DNA of 64,000 nucleotides from Adiantum capillus-veneris. Taxonomy: Eukaryota; Streptophyta; Polypodiopsida; Polypodiales; Pteridaceae. The first letter of the stretch is position 1. Each line of letters begins with the position of its first letter. Shown here piece after piece: positions 20,992 to 31,752 of this stretch. A model generated the notes under the pieces. It was not told the origin of the DNA, searched no databases, and worked only from the letters and a program-made list of their open reading frames with translations. Made by a program: the position numbers and the translations under genes. Location of the stretch: NCBI GenBank assembly GCA_014529385.2, contig CM043956.1, positions 87,657,721-87,721,720 of the forward strand. Reading direction: 5' to 3'.

Positions 20992-23128
20992 TGTTGCCAA
21001 ATTGGCTTTATCTGAAAGAAAGATAATTCTAAATGAATTATTGGATTTATAAGTGAGAGGGTTTTCTCGCTTGGAACACCAAGGAAAAAATAATTCTAAA
21101 TGGATTATTGGGATTTTAAGTGAGAGGGTTTTTCTCACTGGAGACATCCGAGTACAGAGTATTCCTAGTGCGTCATTTAAAGTAATGATGCGAACACTGA
21201 GAACAGGAATATCTGTAAGGCCACCAGGAACGGGTACTTCTCATGCGTCACATCGGATGGGTGACAGGGAGCATCGGAAAGAAGTATCCGACCATCCGGG
21301 AACGGACATCTCTGATGCGTCATAGGATGGGTGACATACAGCATCGTGAAGGAGATTGTACCGTAAGTTCGGTAGGAAAGGACTAGGTGATGGGTATTCC
21401 TGATGCGTCACAAGGTGGGTGACGGGTGCATCGGAAAGGGAATATCCATAGTCAGGAGGAAATTCCGAACTGTGTTAGAATTGTGCACAAGGAAAAAGCA
21501 AGCACTTGAATGAAGATGGGTTCAGAGGAAACTTTGAGGAAAAACAGATGCTTTCTGAGAAAGTGGGATTGCTTTTCGGGAAAGCAGATGCTTTCCCGTG
21601 AGGAAGTCTATGTCTGCATTGCAACTGTGCATGTGATTGCATCCAGGGATGCCTTGTAGAATTGTGCACAAGGAAAAAGCAAGCACTTGAATGAAGATGG
21701 GTTCAGAGGAAACTTTGAGGAAAAACAGATGCTTTCTGAGAAAGTGGGATTGCTTTTCGGGAAAGCAGATGCTTTCCCGTGAGGAAGTCTATGTCTACAT
21801 TGCAACTGTGCATGTGATTGCATCCAGGGACGCCTGGGAAGTGCTGTGAAAGCATTGTTTTTAACTTATAAGGTTTTATTGAGTTTTTGGGCAGGTTCAG
21901 ACTATTTTTAAAATACGCTGGCCGTCCAGTTAATAAGTGGGCAGCCATCTGCTAAATAAGGCAACAGATCAGCCAGCATTTTCTCTCTCTCTTTTTCTGG
22001 CAGAACAATGAAAAAAAAAGGCTGCGATCTCTATGCGAGCAGCTATTTGTGCCTGTGGCTAGGAGCTATAAAAGCATCAGATGCCCTCACTTAGAGAGGA
22101 GGACCAATCTTTGCAAGGAGGAGATGCTATTACAGATTTCATCCGTAAAGAAGACGTTGCCGGTGATGCCCATGGCTGCCCCAAGTGTACGAGATGTCGC
22201 CAAGACCCAGTGCGCGAGTTCCCTCGCGAAGAAGTGCCTACAAAGTGTGTTTCCATTGCGATAAGTTGCTGCTTTTCTCTGTTTTCAGCCCATAAACGTC
22301 GTAGGTGGGGCTGATTTACGAGAAGGAACCCGAGAACACACCTCTTTTGTGTGTAGGATTGGAAGAGAGGATTTTCTATGGAGAGATCTCTTCCGAGGAA
22401 TTGCTTTTCGAGAACGGAGTTGCGTTTCGAGCGTCGAGACTTTGAAGGTAACGATTTTCATGTTCTGATCTTTGAGTATTTGATTGCAGTTGTACTTCCT
22501 CTTCGTGAGGGAGTAGGAGCAGAGGAAGGCATGAGCCTCTGCAGTAGAAAAGCACTCTGAGGAACTAGAGCCAGATCAGCCGAAGGGTTTCGTACCTGAG
22601 TTTGGGAAGTAGATCCACGGATCGGAGAGAGATAGTCTCTCAAGTTGTGATCCGGAAGTTGGGATTCCCAAGTAAGGACTTCGTGTCCGGGAAAGAAGAG
22701 TTGTTCTGCGGGAAGAGGACTCTGGAAAGAAGAGTTGCAGGGATGCCATGCCCTGAGTCTGGAAGGTGAGATCCAAAGGCGAGAACCTTGATTCTCGAGG
22801 AATTGGAATAAGGAACGGAAGTTCCTTGGAATAGGGTTTTGCCCTAGGAATCGGAAGCTGAGGCTTTCGGGAACCATCAAGTCTTATTTTAGAACGAACG
22901 TGGTAATACGTTCGGTTCAAGTGCTTGTATAGACTTCTCCTCAGTAATAAAGATACTATTACGGGGGGGGGACTAGCCCATCTTCTGGTCCCCAGTACTG
23001 TGTCGATCTTCTCACTCTCTGTCTCTCTCTCTATTTATTTCTCTCTATATCCTCTGGCTTTAGTAATAAGTGATAAATCCTATTTATCAGAATGTATTTT
23101 ATATTGTTATGCGCTCCCGTTTGTGACA
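20992..23128. mobile_element. Solo LTR, 2137 bp, with CATAC duplication
   Basis: It begins TGTTGCCAAATTGG and ends GTTTGTGACA, with TGT...ACA ends, and is bounded by identical CATAC. The opposite arm of the inverted repeat lacks it precisely, which confirms both edges. No gag or pol lies inside, so it is what remains after recombination between two LTRs. Inside are a 181-bp tandem duplication (21477-21657 and 21658-21838) and, at 21180-21440, several diverged units containing TGATGCGTCA and GGGTGACxxxxxGCATCG. No coding region is supported. Confidence 0.9.
21477..21838. repeat. 181-bp tandem duplication inside the solo LTR
   Basis: Two nearly identical copies start AGAATTGTGCACAAGG at 21477 and 21658 and both end near CATCCAGGGA. 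They differ at only a few positions, so the duplication is recent compared with the LTR itself. Confidence 0.95.
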
Positions 23129-23133
23129 CATAC
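23129..23133 (+). repeat. Target-site duplication CATAC, right of solo LTR
   Basis: It follows TGTGACA and matches 20987-20991. Confidence 0.9.
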
Positions 23134-25587
23134 GGTGGGGAGAATGTGTGTGGGTGTTCGTGAAGACCTCCTTTGAAAAATAAAAATAGTTGTAAGGTAG
23201 ATTTTTTTTAATAAAAAAAAGGGTTATGCACCCATATTGAATCCATTTCCTGGAATGCATATGGGTGTGATGGTGGCTTGCAAGCTTGGGTTGTTGAGAT
23301 TGAATGTGGGTTGGAGGGGCAAACTTGGGTTTCTGAGATCGAATCTCATTTGAGGGGGGTTGGGGGAGGGAAAACCTGAGATTACAAAGGCCCAAATTTA
23401 CATTTACCCGAGTTTACTTCTACCCAAGTTTATTTCCTCAATGTGCCAAATCTTGGCCCTAATAGAAAAAACGTGTTTTAGACGCGCCCGTGCACATTTT
23501 CAGTGTTGGATGTGAACAAAACTTGGTATGCCTCTCCAACACAGCATTTTGGAGAGACATACCAAGTTTCATGTGCATCCAACACCAAACGGGTATGCGG
23601 GCACGTCCAAAGTGCATTTTTTCTCTAGGCACGCGTAAATTGCCTAGAGAAAAAACGTATTTTGCATGCACTCGTATACATGTTCGGTGTTTGATGTAAA
23701 TGAGACTTGGTACGCCTCTCCAAAATATCATGTTGGAGAGGCTTATCAAGTTTCATTCGCATTTGACACCAAACTTGTGCGCACGCGTCCAAAGTGCATT
23801 TTCTATCTAGGCACGTGAGTAAATTGCCTTAAAGAAAACATATTTTGGATGCGCCTACACACATGTTTGGTGTTGAATGAGAATGAAACTTGGTTCTCCT
23901 CTCCAAAACATCATGTTGGAGAGCCATACCAAGTTTTATGTGCATCCGACACCAAACGTGTGCGCGAGCGCGTCTAAAATGTATTTTTCTCTCTAGGGAC
24001 GTGAGTAAATCACTGTAAGGTATGAGGGTCATACAAGCGGATATATTGGCGAAAGTACATTGAGTAGAAAAGTTTGCAACTTTTGTATATGCATCAAAAT
24101 AATCCTTGGTATGATAACATCGGTATGAACATTGGTATGAGCCTCAGTATGATCGTTGATATGGTCATCGATATAGGCGTCACTATATGCGTATATTATC
24201 GGCGCTCATACCGACGACCAAAAACTGCATTTTGTGTGGCAATGCATTGCTCCTTGCTGCAATAGAAACACACCACTTGCAGTGTTACTGCTGCAACAAG
24301 GGACAGTGCACTCTACCCCAAAAAAAGCAAAATGCATTGCTCCTTGCTGCAATAGGAACACAACACTTGCAGTGTTACTGCTGCAACAAGGGACAATGTT
24401 TGGGTAAGAGTGCACTATCCCTTGTTGCAGCAGTAACACTGCAAGTGTTGTGTTCCTATTGCAGCAAGGAGCAATGCATTTTGCCCCAAAAAATGCAGTT
24501 TTTGGTCGTCGGTATGAGCACCGATAATATACGCATATAGTGAGCCTATATCGATGACCATATCAACGACCATACTGAGGCTCATCATACCAATGCTCAT
24601 ACCGATGTATCATACCAAGGATTATTTTGATGCATATACAAAAGTTGCAAACTTTTCTACTTAATGTACTTTGGCCAATATATCCGCTGGTATGACCCTC
24701 ATACTTTGTAGTGATTTACTCACGTGCCTAGAGAGAAAAATACATTTTAGACGCGCTCGCGCACACGTTGGGTGTCGGATGCACATAAAATTTGGTATGA
24801 CTCTCCAACATGATGTTTTGGAGAGGAGAACCAAGTTTCATTCTCATACAACACCAAACATGTGCGTAGGCACGTCCAAAATACGTTTTTTTAAGGCAAT
24901 TTACTCACGTGCCTAGAGAGAAAATGCACTCTGGATGCGTGCGCACAACTTTGGTGTCAGATGTGCATGAAACTTGATAAGCCTCTCCAACATGATATTT
25001 TGGAGAGGCATACCAAGTCTCATTTACATCAAACACCGAACATGTGTACGAGCGCGTGCAAAATACGTTTTTTCTCTAGGTAATTTACACACGTGCCTAG
25101 AGAAAAAATGCATTTTGGTTGTGCCCGCATACCCGTTTGGTGTTGGATGCGCATGAAACTTGGTATGCCTCTCCAAAATGCTGTGTTGGAGAGGCGTACC
25201 AAGTTTTGTTCACATCCAACACCGAACAAGTGCACGGGCGCGTCCAAAACACGTTTTTTCTATTAGGGCTAAGATTTGGCACATTGCGGAAGTAAACTTG
25301 GGTAGGAGTAAACTCAGGTAAATGTAAACTTGGGCCTGCGTAATCTCAGGTTTGCCCTCCCCCAAACCCCCTCAAATGAGATTCGATCTCAGCAACCCGA
25401 GCTTGCCCCTCCCAACCCCCATTCAATCTCAACAACCCAAGCTTGCAAGCCACCATCACACCCATATGCATTCCAGGAAAAATGGATGCAATATGGGCCA
25501 TTTTTTTAAAAAAAAAAATGCTACCTTACAACTATTTTTATTTTTCTAACGAGGTCGTCACGAACACCCACACAAATTCTCCCCACC
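23134..25587. repeat. Foldback core of inverted repeat 1: mirrored arrays of 184-bp hairpin units
   Basis: Three units of about 184 bp (ACTTGGTATGCCTCTCC near 23521, 23704 and 23888) are mirrored by three on the other side (near 24789, 24972 and 25157). Each unit is itself a hairpin: CTTGGTATGCCTCTCCAA, a short loop, then its near complement TTGGAGAGGCATACCAAG. The centre (24230-24520) carries copies of a further repeat with TTGCAGTGTTACTGCTGCAA, around a dyad near 24405. No protein is encoded. This is the structure of a foldback element. Confidence 0.85.
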
Positions 25588-26065
25588 GTATCCCACCTCT
25601 CGATGTACAACGCCAGCTAGCGCGATGACACCTTTAGTGGGGTAAATGCGGGTATTGAACCCAGGGCAAGGGCCTAAAAGGAGAACACCTAGGTTGGTTA
25701 AACTGCACCAAATTTTCTGAGCCACGTCTTACTTGATCGAGACCCTCTTTGTTCCTCGTAGCAGCTTTCACACGTGTAGCAATGAACAACCCTATCAAAA
25801 ACCTTCTGTGAGATCTCACAAATTTGTTCAAGGAAAGTGGAAACGATGAACAATGCCGATGGAACAGGGAGAAGGGTAAGCACATTACCAACAAAACCTG
25901 CATCAAGAGGAGGAAAGCAAGAAACATCATCAGCATAACTTGCATTAAGAGGAGAAGGATCAACAGAACTTGCATCAAGAGGAGGAAAGCCAACATGCGA
26001 ACCCCAACAGCGCGGTAGGAGGAGAGAACTCCGAACCAACAATCACCACTACGCCATTGGCGACT

Positions 26066-26812
26066 ATGAAGTGCTTGCCCTGGGCTTCTGAAGATGTACT
26101 TATAAGAGGAGGGACGGCAGCAGCGACCAAGAAGCGCATCTTTAGGGTTACAGATCCATTAGGCTTCCCTCCATGTGAGTATAACGCTGCATTGTTCTAG
26201 TGCAATTACAACATCTAAGATGCCACTGGAAAACCCCTTTGGGGCACTTGAGATGGACCCTAAGCGAGACTCGCAACGTTGGACATGCTACTGCAGCCAA
26301 CATATAAAGTTGCTGCAACTCATGACATTAAGGGTGAACTAGTAGTAAGGCATCTTCATACTGCCCTCTTCAAAAATATTGTGCTTCTCACAAGGCCCTC
26401 TAATGAAACTCTGTCATAGCTTCAACATTTTGAGGAAGACATGGAGCACTGCAATTTTCTTTTAGATCAACCCAAGAGGATCAAGTTGGATTGCCCCATT
26501 TTGGTTTCTTTGTTAAAGGAAGCAGCTTATCAACCTGATTCTCATGGGGTTTCTCAACTGGAATGTCGCATGCAAGCAGCTGAAGTTGGGCGGGATATAA
26601 AAGGTGGGGAGGAGGAACTAGGTGAGCACAAAACAAATGATGGGGAGGAAACTGGAGGCAGTATGGCAGCTGAACCCAAATCATCATCACCAGGATCTCA
26701 AAAGAGCTTCCATATGGAGGATGAGATAGTTCCCAATCTTGGTGATTCTTTTGGAAGAGGGAGAGTCGACCTTAAGATGTTTGTCTTTAGCTATTTGAAT
26801 TGGAAGATAAAG
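26066..26812 (+). pseudogene. Middle copy of the unidentified multi-exon gene, exons 1-2
   Basis: Exon 1 (about 26066-26214) starts MKCLPWASEDVLIRGG and includes FRVTDPLGFPPCEYN; its donor has mutated from GT to CT compared with the left copy. Exon 2 (about 26297-26812) includes NFLLDQPKRIKLDCPILVSL, GVSQLECRMQAAEVGRDIKG and GRGRVDLKMFVFSYLNWKIK, ending in AAG/GTGAGC. One in-frame stop lies near 26417. The following intron (26813-27373, GTGAGC...GAGCAG) leads to an exon broken by the Tat-like element. The protein is not one I recognise. Upstream at 25890-25990 there are three related units of Thr-Cys-Ile-Lys-Arg-Arg, which may be an exon-like repeat or chance. Confidence 0.5.
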
Positions 26813-27373
26813 GTGAGCGTCGTCCTTTTTAACATATGCGTATGTTTGCTTAAACATACTTTAACATGCCCATAATTTCATACATGAATGTTTCAACAAA
26901 ACATACTTTGTCCCAAAGATTAAAAATCTAGATGTTAAACATTACTAAAAATTACACTTTGCATTAGTGGGGATGTCGTAGCATCTAGTCCATACTATGC
27001 ATAATGGAGTTGATAGTTATATAGTCTTCTAGGTGATTACCATGTGCACGTTTCTAAAAGGTGAATATGGACATGATCTTGGTATATATTATTAAAAACT
27101 AACTAGCTACACTTTGACTATCTGAGTGGAAAACTTATTCCACCCATTCTCAACCTCTCTTAAGTGTGTTATTCTCTATTAGATGATCACGTAGGAGTGA
27201 GCACGATTTTGCATCTTGAAATCAGACTCAAAATTAGGATCGTGTATGATTCAGTCGCGAGAAAATTTTAGCATACTTTAATTATACTTTCATACTTGTA
27301 TGCATATTGTATATGGTTGATGTATGAAAAAACTTTTCTTTTTTGTGTCATTTGTTTGGTCTCTATTGAGCAG

Positions 27374-27420
27374 GTTGTTTTATGTGAACAGGTCAAGCTT
27401 CACTATGTTATGATGGTTTC
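27374..27420 (+). pseudogene. First part of exon 3 of the unidentified gene, cut by the Tat-like insertion
   Basis: After the acceptor TATTGAGCAG the frame reads VVLCEQVKL, in phase with exon 2. The equivalent exon at about 52270-52560 on the minus strand is uninterrupted and reads VVLYEQVPIISSKQC. The exon resumes at 40264 after the insertion. Confidence 0.6.
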
Positions 27421-27424
27421 CTGC

Positions 27425-27689
27425 TGAGGCGGTCTGGGGTGGGCAACAAGAAGAGCAACCTCTAGACACCCTTCAAGGCTCCCGTGCTGCTCAATGGGGC
27501 TAAGGCACAACACAACACAAACCAAAACAACAAACCCACAGCCAAATCCCAACTACACAAGGGGCACCACCTAGTTTAAGAGCGAACTAGGACGCAAAAG
27601 AGGAGAATCGTTAGAGCAACCCACAAACAAGCAAGGAATTTATACTAACCCTAACACCAATGGAACACTCTCACACACTAAAACACGAG

Positions 27690-27741
<52 letters not shown>

Positions 27742-27845
27742 TGTACAACTTAGCTTCAACTTTATATTTTGCACAAAAAGGAACTTAGAGCTTGCGGAAT
27801 CAAGTGACAAGATTTGGTTATAGCATCACTAGCACATTATCTTAG
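27425..27845 (-). repeat. Truncated LTR (third, outermost copy)
   Basis: It matches the first 420 bases of the LTRs at 29119 and 37634, including a GA run (27693-27738). It then jumps into gag sequence at a short GGTGA overlap near 27841-27848. About 2.2 kb of LTR and all of pol are missing at this junction. Confidence 0.85.
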
Positions 27846-28503
27846 GGTGAATTGACAAGCTGCTTAAAGATTCATTTAACTTCCCAATCACTTCCGCCGT
27901 TACCGCAGGAAGCTCCTTAGATGTTGATGCTTGTGACTTACCTTTGGGTCTAAGACCTTCTATTGGAACCTCCCCCCTTAAGCACTTGAGTTTCCTATAT
28001 TTCTTAGAAGCCCTAGTTTCAGCTGCATCAAAAGTAGCAGGTGCACCCGCCTCAACTTTTACCTTAAGGTCAGGAAAGAGTCCGGCTATGAACCTCTCCT
28101 TCTTTAAAAATTCTGCACCATCACCAGGGTTAGCAACATTTCGTATCCATAGAGCCCAAAGACGTAGGAACTCTTGCTTGTACAAGTAGTAGTCATCTAA
28201 GTCTTTTTGCTTATGAGAAACAATGTCTTGTCATAATTTCTGAGTGTTTTGGGGATCAAAGAAGTATTTCTTGAAACGATTCAAAACTTCCGTGTAATTC
28301 CCTTTAACTTCCTCAGGCAAAGAGTCAAACCAAGTGCTAGCATCTTTCCTAAGGACCACCTCAAACATTTCTACACGTTCTTGATCAGTTACTATCCTCT
28401 TGATACGGCAAGACATCTTGAAATTCGCTAGAAATAATTTTGCATCCTCTCCAGGCTCTCCAAAGAAAAGAGGATATCCAGACATTTGGCGTTGGCTCTC
28501 CAT
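27846..28503 (-). pseudogene. Partial gag of the outer Tat-like copy
   Basis: The minus strand starts MESQRQMSGYPLFFGEPGED at 28503, with the typical gag core DASTWFDSLPEEVKGNY. A TGG to TGA change near 28233 stops it early, compared with the sister copy at 37019. Downstream the frame (28185-27829) continues through RFIAGLFPDLKVKVEAG to the LTR junction. The two stops that kill the sister gag (near 36714 and 36620) are absent here, so the lesions are different in the two copies. Confidence 0.8.
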
Positions 28504-28588
28504 TGAATTGATTTCAAAGTGACGCGTTTTTGTTTTTTTCTTTCTTTAAAAGATTTACACAATAATATTCTCTAAATTGCAATCTATT

Positions 28589-28807
28589 CTACAACAAAAT
28601 AAAAATATTCACATCAAATGACCTATGATAATCAATAAGAGGTAGAATGACAGGGTTTGGTGATGCGATAATTTCTCCTACTCTTTGGGCACCAAACAGG
28701 AATACCATACGTTGTTGAAAATGGATTTTTCTACTAATTGCAATGTTTACTCTAATGTGTGGAGTGAAATGACAGGGAAAAACCTGTATTCCTGGGCCAT
28801 TATCCAT
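28589..28807 (-). CDS. Small leader protein 1 (72 residues), family unrecognised
   Basis: The frame starts MDNGPGIQVFPCHF and ends NIFILL. It contains RKIHFQQRMVFLFG and NPVILPLIDYHRSFDV, which match the frame at 62547-62765 in a different element. By hand codon alignment without gaps, 72 codons show 18 identical, 20 synonymous and 34 replacement changes; from codon 26 onward synonymous changes dominate. It lies 21 bases after small protein 2 (same strand, same frame) and 85 bases before gag. It appears to be an ancient tandem duplicate of its neighbour. No signal peptide is evident; the alternation of hydrophobic and polar residues would suit beta strands. Function unknown. Confidence 0.65.
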   Translation of the reverse strand: MDNGPGIQVFPCHFTPHIRVNIAISRKIHFQQRMVFLFGAQRVGEIIASPNPVILPLIDYHRSFDVNIFILL

Positions 28808-28828
28808 GGTCTATGCATGACCTAATTC

Positions 28829-29041
28829 TTAAAACAAAACAAAAATATAGACGTCCAAACTAAGGTCGTACCTAATGAGGGGCAAAATAAAAGGATTTAC
28901 TGATGCGTTTATCTCTACCAACCTAAAAGGACCTAAAATTCTACGAATTACTCGCTGAAATTGCAACTTAGTACTAACAATTATGTGTACCTTTTGCCTT
29001 GCAATGGGAATGAAGGGATCATACAAATTCTCGTGATTCAT
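28829..29041 (-). CDS. Small leader protein 2 (70 residues), family unrecognised
   Basis: The frame starts MNHENLYDPFIPIARQ and ends YIFVLF. Its core STKLQFQRVIRRILG and NPFILPLIRYDLSLDV match the frame at 62338-62550 of another element. Aligned without gaps over 70 codons, I count 14 identical, 31 synonymous and 25 replacement codons, giving 45 of 70 residues the same. Such an excess of silent change is a mark of protein-level selection. It begins about 57 bases after the putative primer-binding site and is the first frame of the leader. A near-identical copy lies at 37338-37556, where a one-base deletion alters the last residues. Confidence 0.7.
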   Translation of the reverse strand: MNHENLYDPFIPIARQKVHIIVSTKLQFQRVIRRILGPFRLVEINASVNPFILPLIRYDLSLDVYIFVLF

Positions 29042-29097
29042 GCAAGCTACTTGATTATGCTAAAGGTTGAGCCTTCACAAAACATACACAAGCTTGT

Positions 29098-29114
29098 CCT
29101 CAGTGGGGGCACCA
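29098..29114 (-). other. Putative primer-binding site of the outer copy
   Basis: On the minus strand TGGTGCCCCCACTGAGG lies four bases after the LTR end at 29119, the normal place. I cannot assign the tRNA. Confidence 0.5.
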
Positions 29115-29118
29115 AAAT

Positions 29119-29380
29119 TGAGGCGGTCCGGGGCGGGCAACAAGAAGAGCAACCTCTAGACACCCTTCAAGGCTCCCGTGCTGCTCAATGGGGCTGGGGC
29201 ACAGCACAACACAAACCAAAACAACAAACCCACAGCCAAATCCCAACTACACAAGGGGCACCACCTAGTTTAAGAGCGAAATAGGACGCAAAAGAGGAGA
29301 ATCGTTAGAGCAACCCACAAACAAGCAAGGAATTTACACTAACCCTAACACCAATGGAACACTCTCACACACTAAAACAC

Positions 29381-29427
<47 letters not shown>

Positions 29428-31724
29428 TGTACAACTTAGCTTCAACTTTATATTTTGCACAAAGAGGAACTTAGAGCTTGCGGAATCAAGTGACAAGATT
29501 TGGTTATAGCATCACTAGCACATTGTCTTAGGGTTATGGGAGACCTGTCACCATCCACCCTCTTACAATGGTAGCCAAACAATAGCCAATGAATCATAAG
29601 CAACAAAACAACAACCTTCAATGAAACAAGTCACCTTAATGAAGCTGAATGAGTTTGCCAAGCCAAATTGGAGGAGAAGCGTGAGCCTTTGGACATGAAT
29701 TGCACCCAAAACTACCAATTCATTGACATTGGGGTAGATACAACAATGGTAGGAAGAATATCTTCTACTCGCACTCACTCAAACTAGCTCAAGCTTTTCT
29801 ATGCACCAAGGTGATGGTGTATAGAAAGCTTACTCTCTCTTTACAACCAAGATAGAACTGGCGTGTGGTACGCTCAATCTAGTGTGCAATGGTATAGTGA
29901 TGTCTTTTACAAGGAGGAATGGGTTCTATTTATATGTTTTAGAAGCCTTGATTAGGATTAAGCCTAATCAATTTTATTAGGAAAGATCAAGGATTATGAA
30001 TTTTTATGAATTTCAAATGATAATGGGGTCTCTCTTTTCTCTTGAGTCACATGGATGTGGGCTCAAGTAAGAGAATTATTGATGTGGTGAAAGGAGAGAA
30101 ACTTCCATGGGAGTGAGTGAATTTGGTTTACTTGTGCGGTTGCCTACTCCATATGTTGATAGTGTGGGTGCATTTTTACAAGAGAAGTTAGTTGTTAGTG
30201 GTAATAATCACTAGAATTGTTAGTGATACATTTACAATGGGTAGGATGAGTTGATTTGATGAAGGAAGAGGGGTGAATTAAAAGAGAATCGTTGAGATGG
30301 TGAAGCTTTGAAGAAGCTTGAACTCACCCTTGTGTAGACTGTGGAAAAAATGACCGCTGGTCTTCTTCTTCTTCGCTTCTTTACGCCGCCGCCACGGTTG
30401 ACCACCACGATGAAAAGAGGATTTGTTGATGAAAAATCCTTAATTTGCAGAAGTTATCATGGTTAAGATGCTGAATTTTAGATATTTTTAGGAGAGGTAA
30501 ATGAAATTGTAACATAGAAGCAATAGAGAGAGACATGGAGAGGGTGTATGTATGTAGAGGTTCATAAAAGAACTATAGGGATGAGAGAGAAGGGTAATGG
30601 TGAAGAGGGTGGGAGAAGCCATGGAAATTTCAGGTTTGAGTGAGGGAAGGAGAGTGAGCGATGTGTAAGAGTGAGTAGGTGTGTAGAAGGGTGAGAGAAG
30701 ACTAAGGGCTACTTGTGAGAAAAGTGGGAAGACTGGGGTCTACTCAAAAAATCATATCTCACCGTTGGTAGCTCCAAAAATCATGAAAATATTTGAGGTG
30801 ATTATTCAGAGCGTGGGCTACATTTTCTCTTTTGACCACTGCTCCAAATTCGGAGTGGAGATAGGTGCCAAAATTCTCACCAAAAAGCCTGTTTTTTATG
30901 CCTGCAAAAGTCTTTTAGTGGCCCCCTCCTTTGTTGAATCTGTACAATGCATCCAAGAGTGAGCCCCTCCTTTGTCATATTATAATACAAAGCATCCAAG
31001 TTGTCCTTGACCCATGCATGGAGGAGGATTATGGGTGAATAAAGAAATATATACATGGTGGGACTAGTGTATGGACTTTAGCTCAATGAGCACATGATGT
31101 TAGAATAATGAGTAAAATAATAATAAAAATATGGAGGAGTTATGGATATGGAAAGATATTGGAATCATATGATATGGTCCCTCCTTGAATTATTTTGGGT
31201 GAAAGAGGAAAAGGTATGCAAGTAAATAATATAATAAAAGTAACCAATGAGTAGAAATCAATTTTTTGTTTTCACGAGGGTGAGGGTGAAAATGTGGGAG
31301 TGATTTGTATAAATGAAAAATATGAGGTTAGAGTATGTACATATTGGCAAAAAATATCATTATGGTATAAGAGGATGAAAGAAGGTTTACATAGGTTTAA
31401 TAAAACACACACCTAAGTAGAAATATTTAAATAAAATACCAAAATAATTATAAAAAATCCCTATATTTAGGCCATATATACAATGAAATATTTACACACA
31501 AAGAGGCCATAATATACTTTTATTTTTTATTATTATTATTTTTTTGGCTCAACTAGCCCAGTGACTAGCTAGCTGAGGGTTTTTTAGAAGATATGGGAAA
31601 AGCCCCCTAACTTACACACGCCTATGTACAGGGAAATGGTAGGGATAGCCATAGCGTTTGGGTGAATTTGGTAGGGTGGAGTAACTTACTATGGCAATTA
31701 TGGAGAGCCGAAAAACGGCTATCA
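29119..31724 (-). repeat. Middle, shared LTR of the composite (about 2.6 kb)
   Basis: It runs TGATAGCCG to ACCGCCTCA on the minus strand and matches the LTR at 37634-40263 with scattered differences. It carries a GA microsatellite at about 29383-29424. No coding region is supported inside; the short frames are not conserved. Confidence 0.9.
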
Positions 31725-31740
31725 TTAGCCCTCCCCCAGG
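31725..31740 (-). other. Polypurine tract of the Tat-like element
   Basis: The minus strand reads CCTGGGGGAGGGCTAA immediately before the 3' LTR. Confidence 0.7.
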
Positions 31741-31752
31741 ATGATGGTATAT

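Larger units (their letters stand above)
19350..27229. repeat. Large imperfect inverted repeat 1, centre near 24405
   Basis: The left arm begins GAGTCTGATTTCAAG at 19350 and the right arm ends as its complement at 27229. Matching pieces include 19745-20940 with 25620-26830 and 23134-23470 with 25265-25587. The arms differ by roughly one base in ten by eye. The left arm is longer because of a solo LTR at 20992-23128. Each arm carries a copy of part of a multi-exon gene reading outward from the centre. I found no flanking target duplication, so the mechanism (foldback transposition or inverted duplication) is open. Confidence 0.85.

Noticed and set aside
28961-29284. 107-residue plus-strand frame duplicated at 37476-37799
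   Set aside because: It lies opposite the small leader protein and across the LTR boundary; it is duplicated only because the DNA is duplicated and shows no independent conservation.
29563-29778. 71-residue frame in the LTR, also at 38090-38305
   Set aside because: Preserved only between recent LTR copies, with no relative elsewhere in the window.
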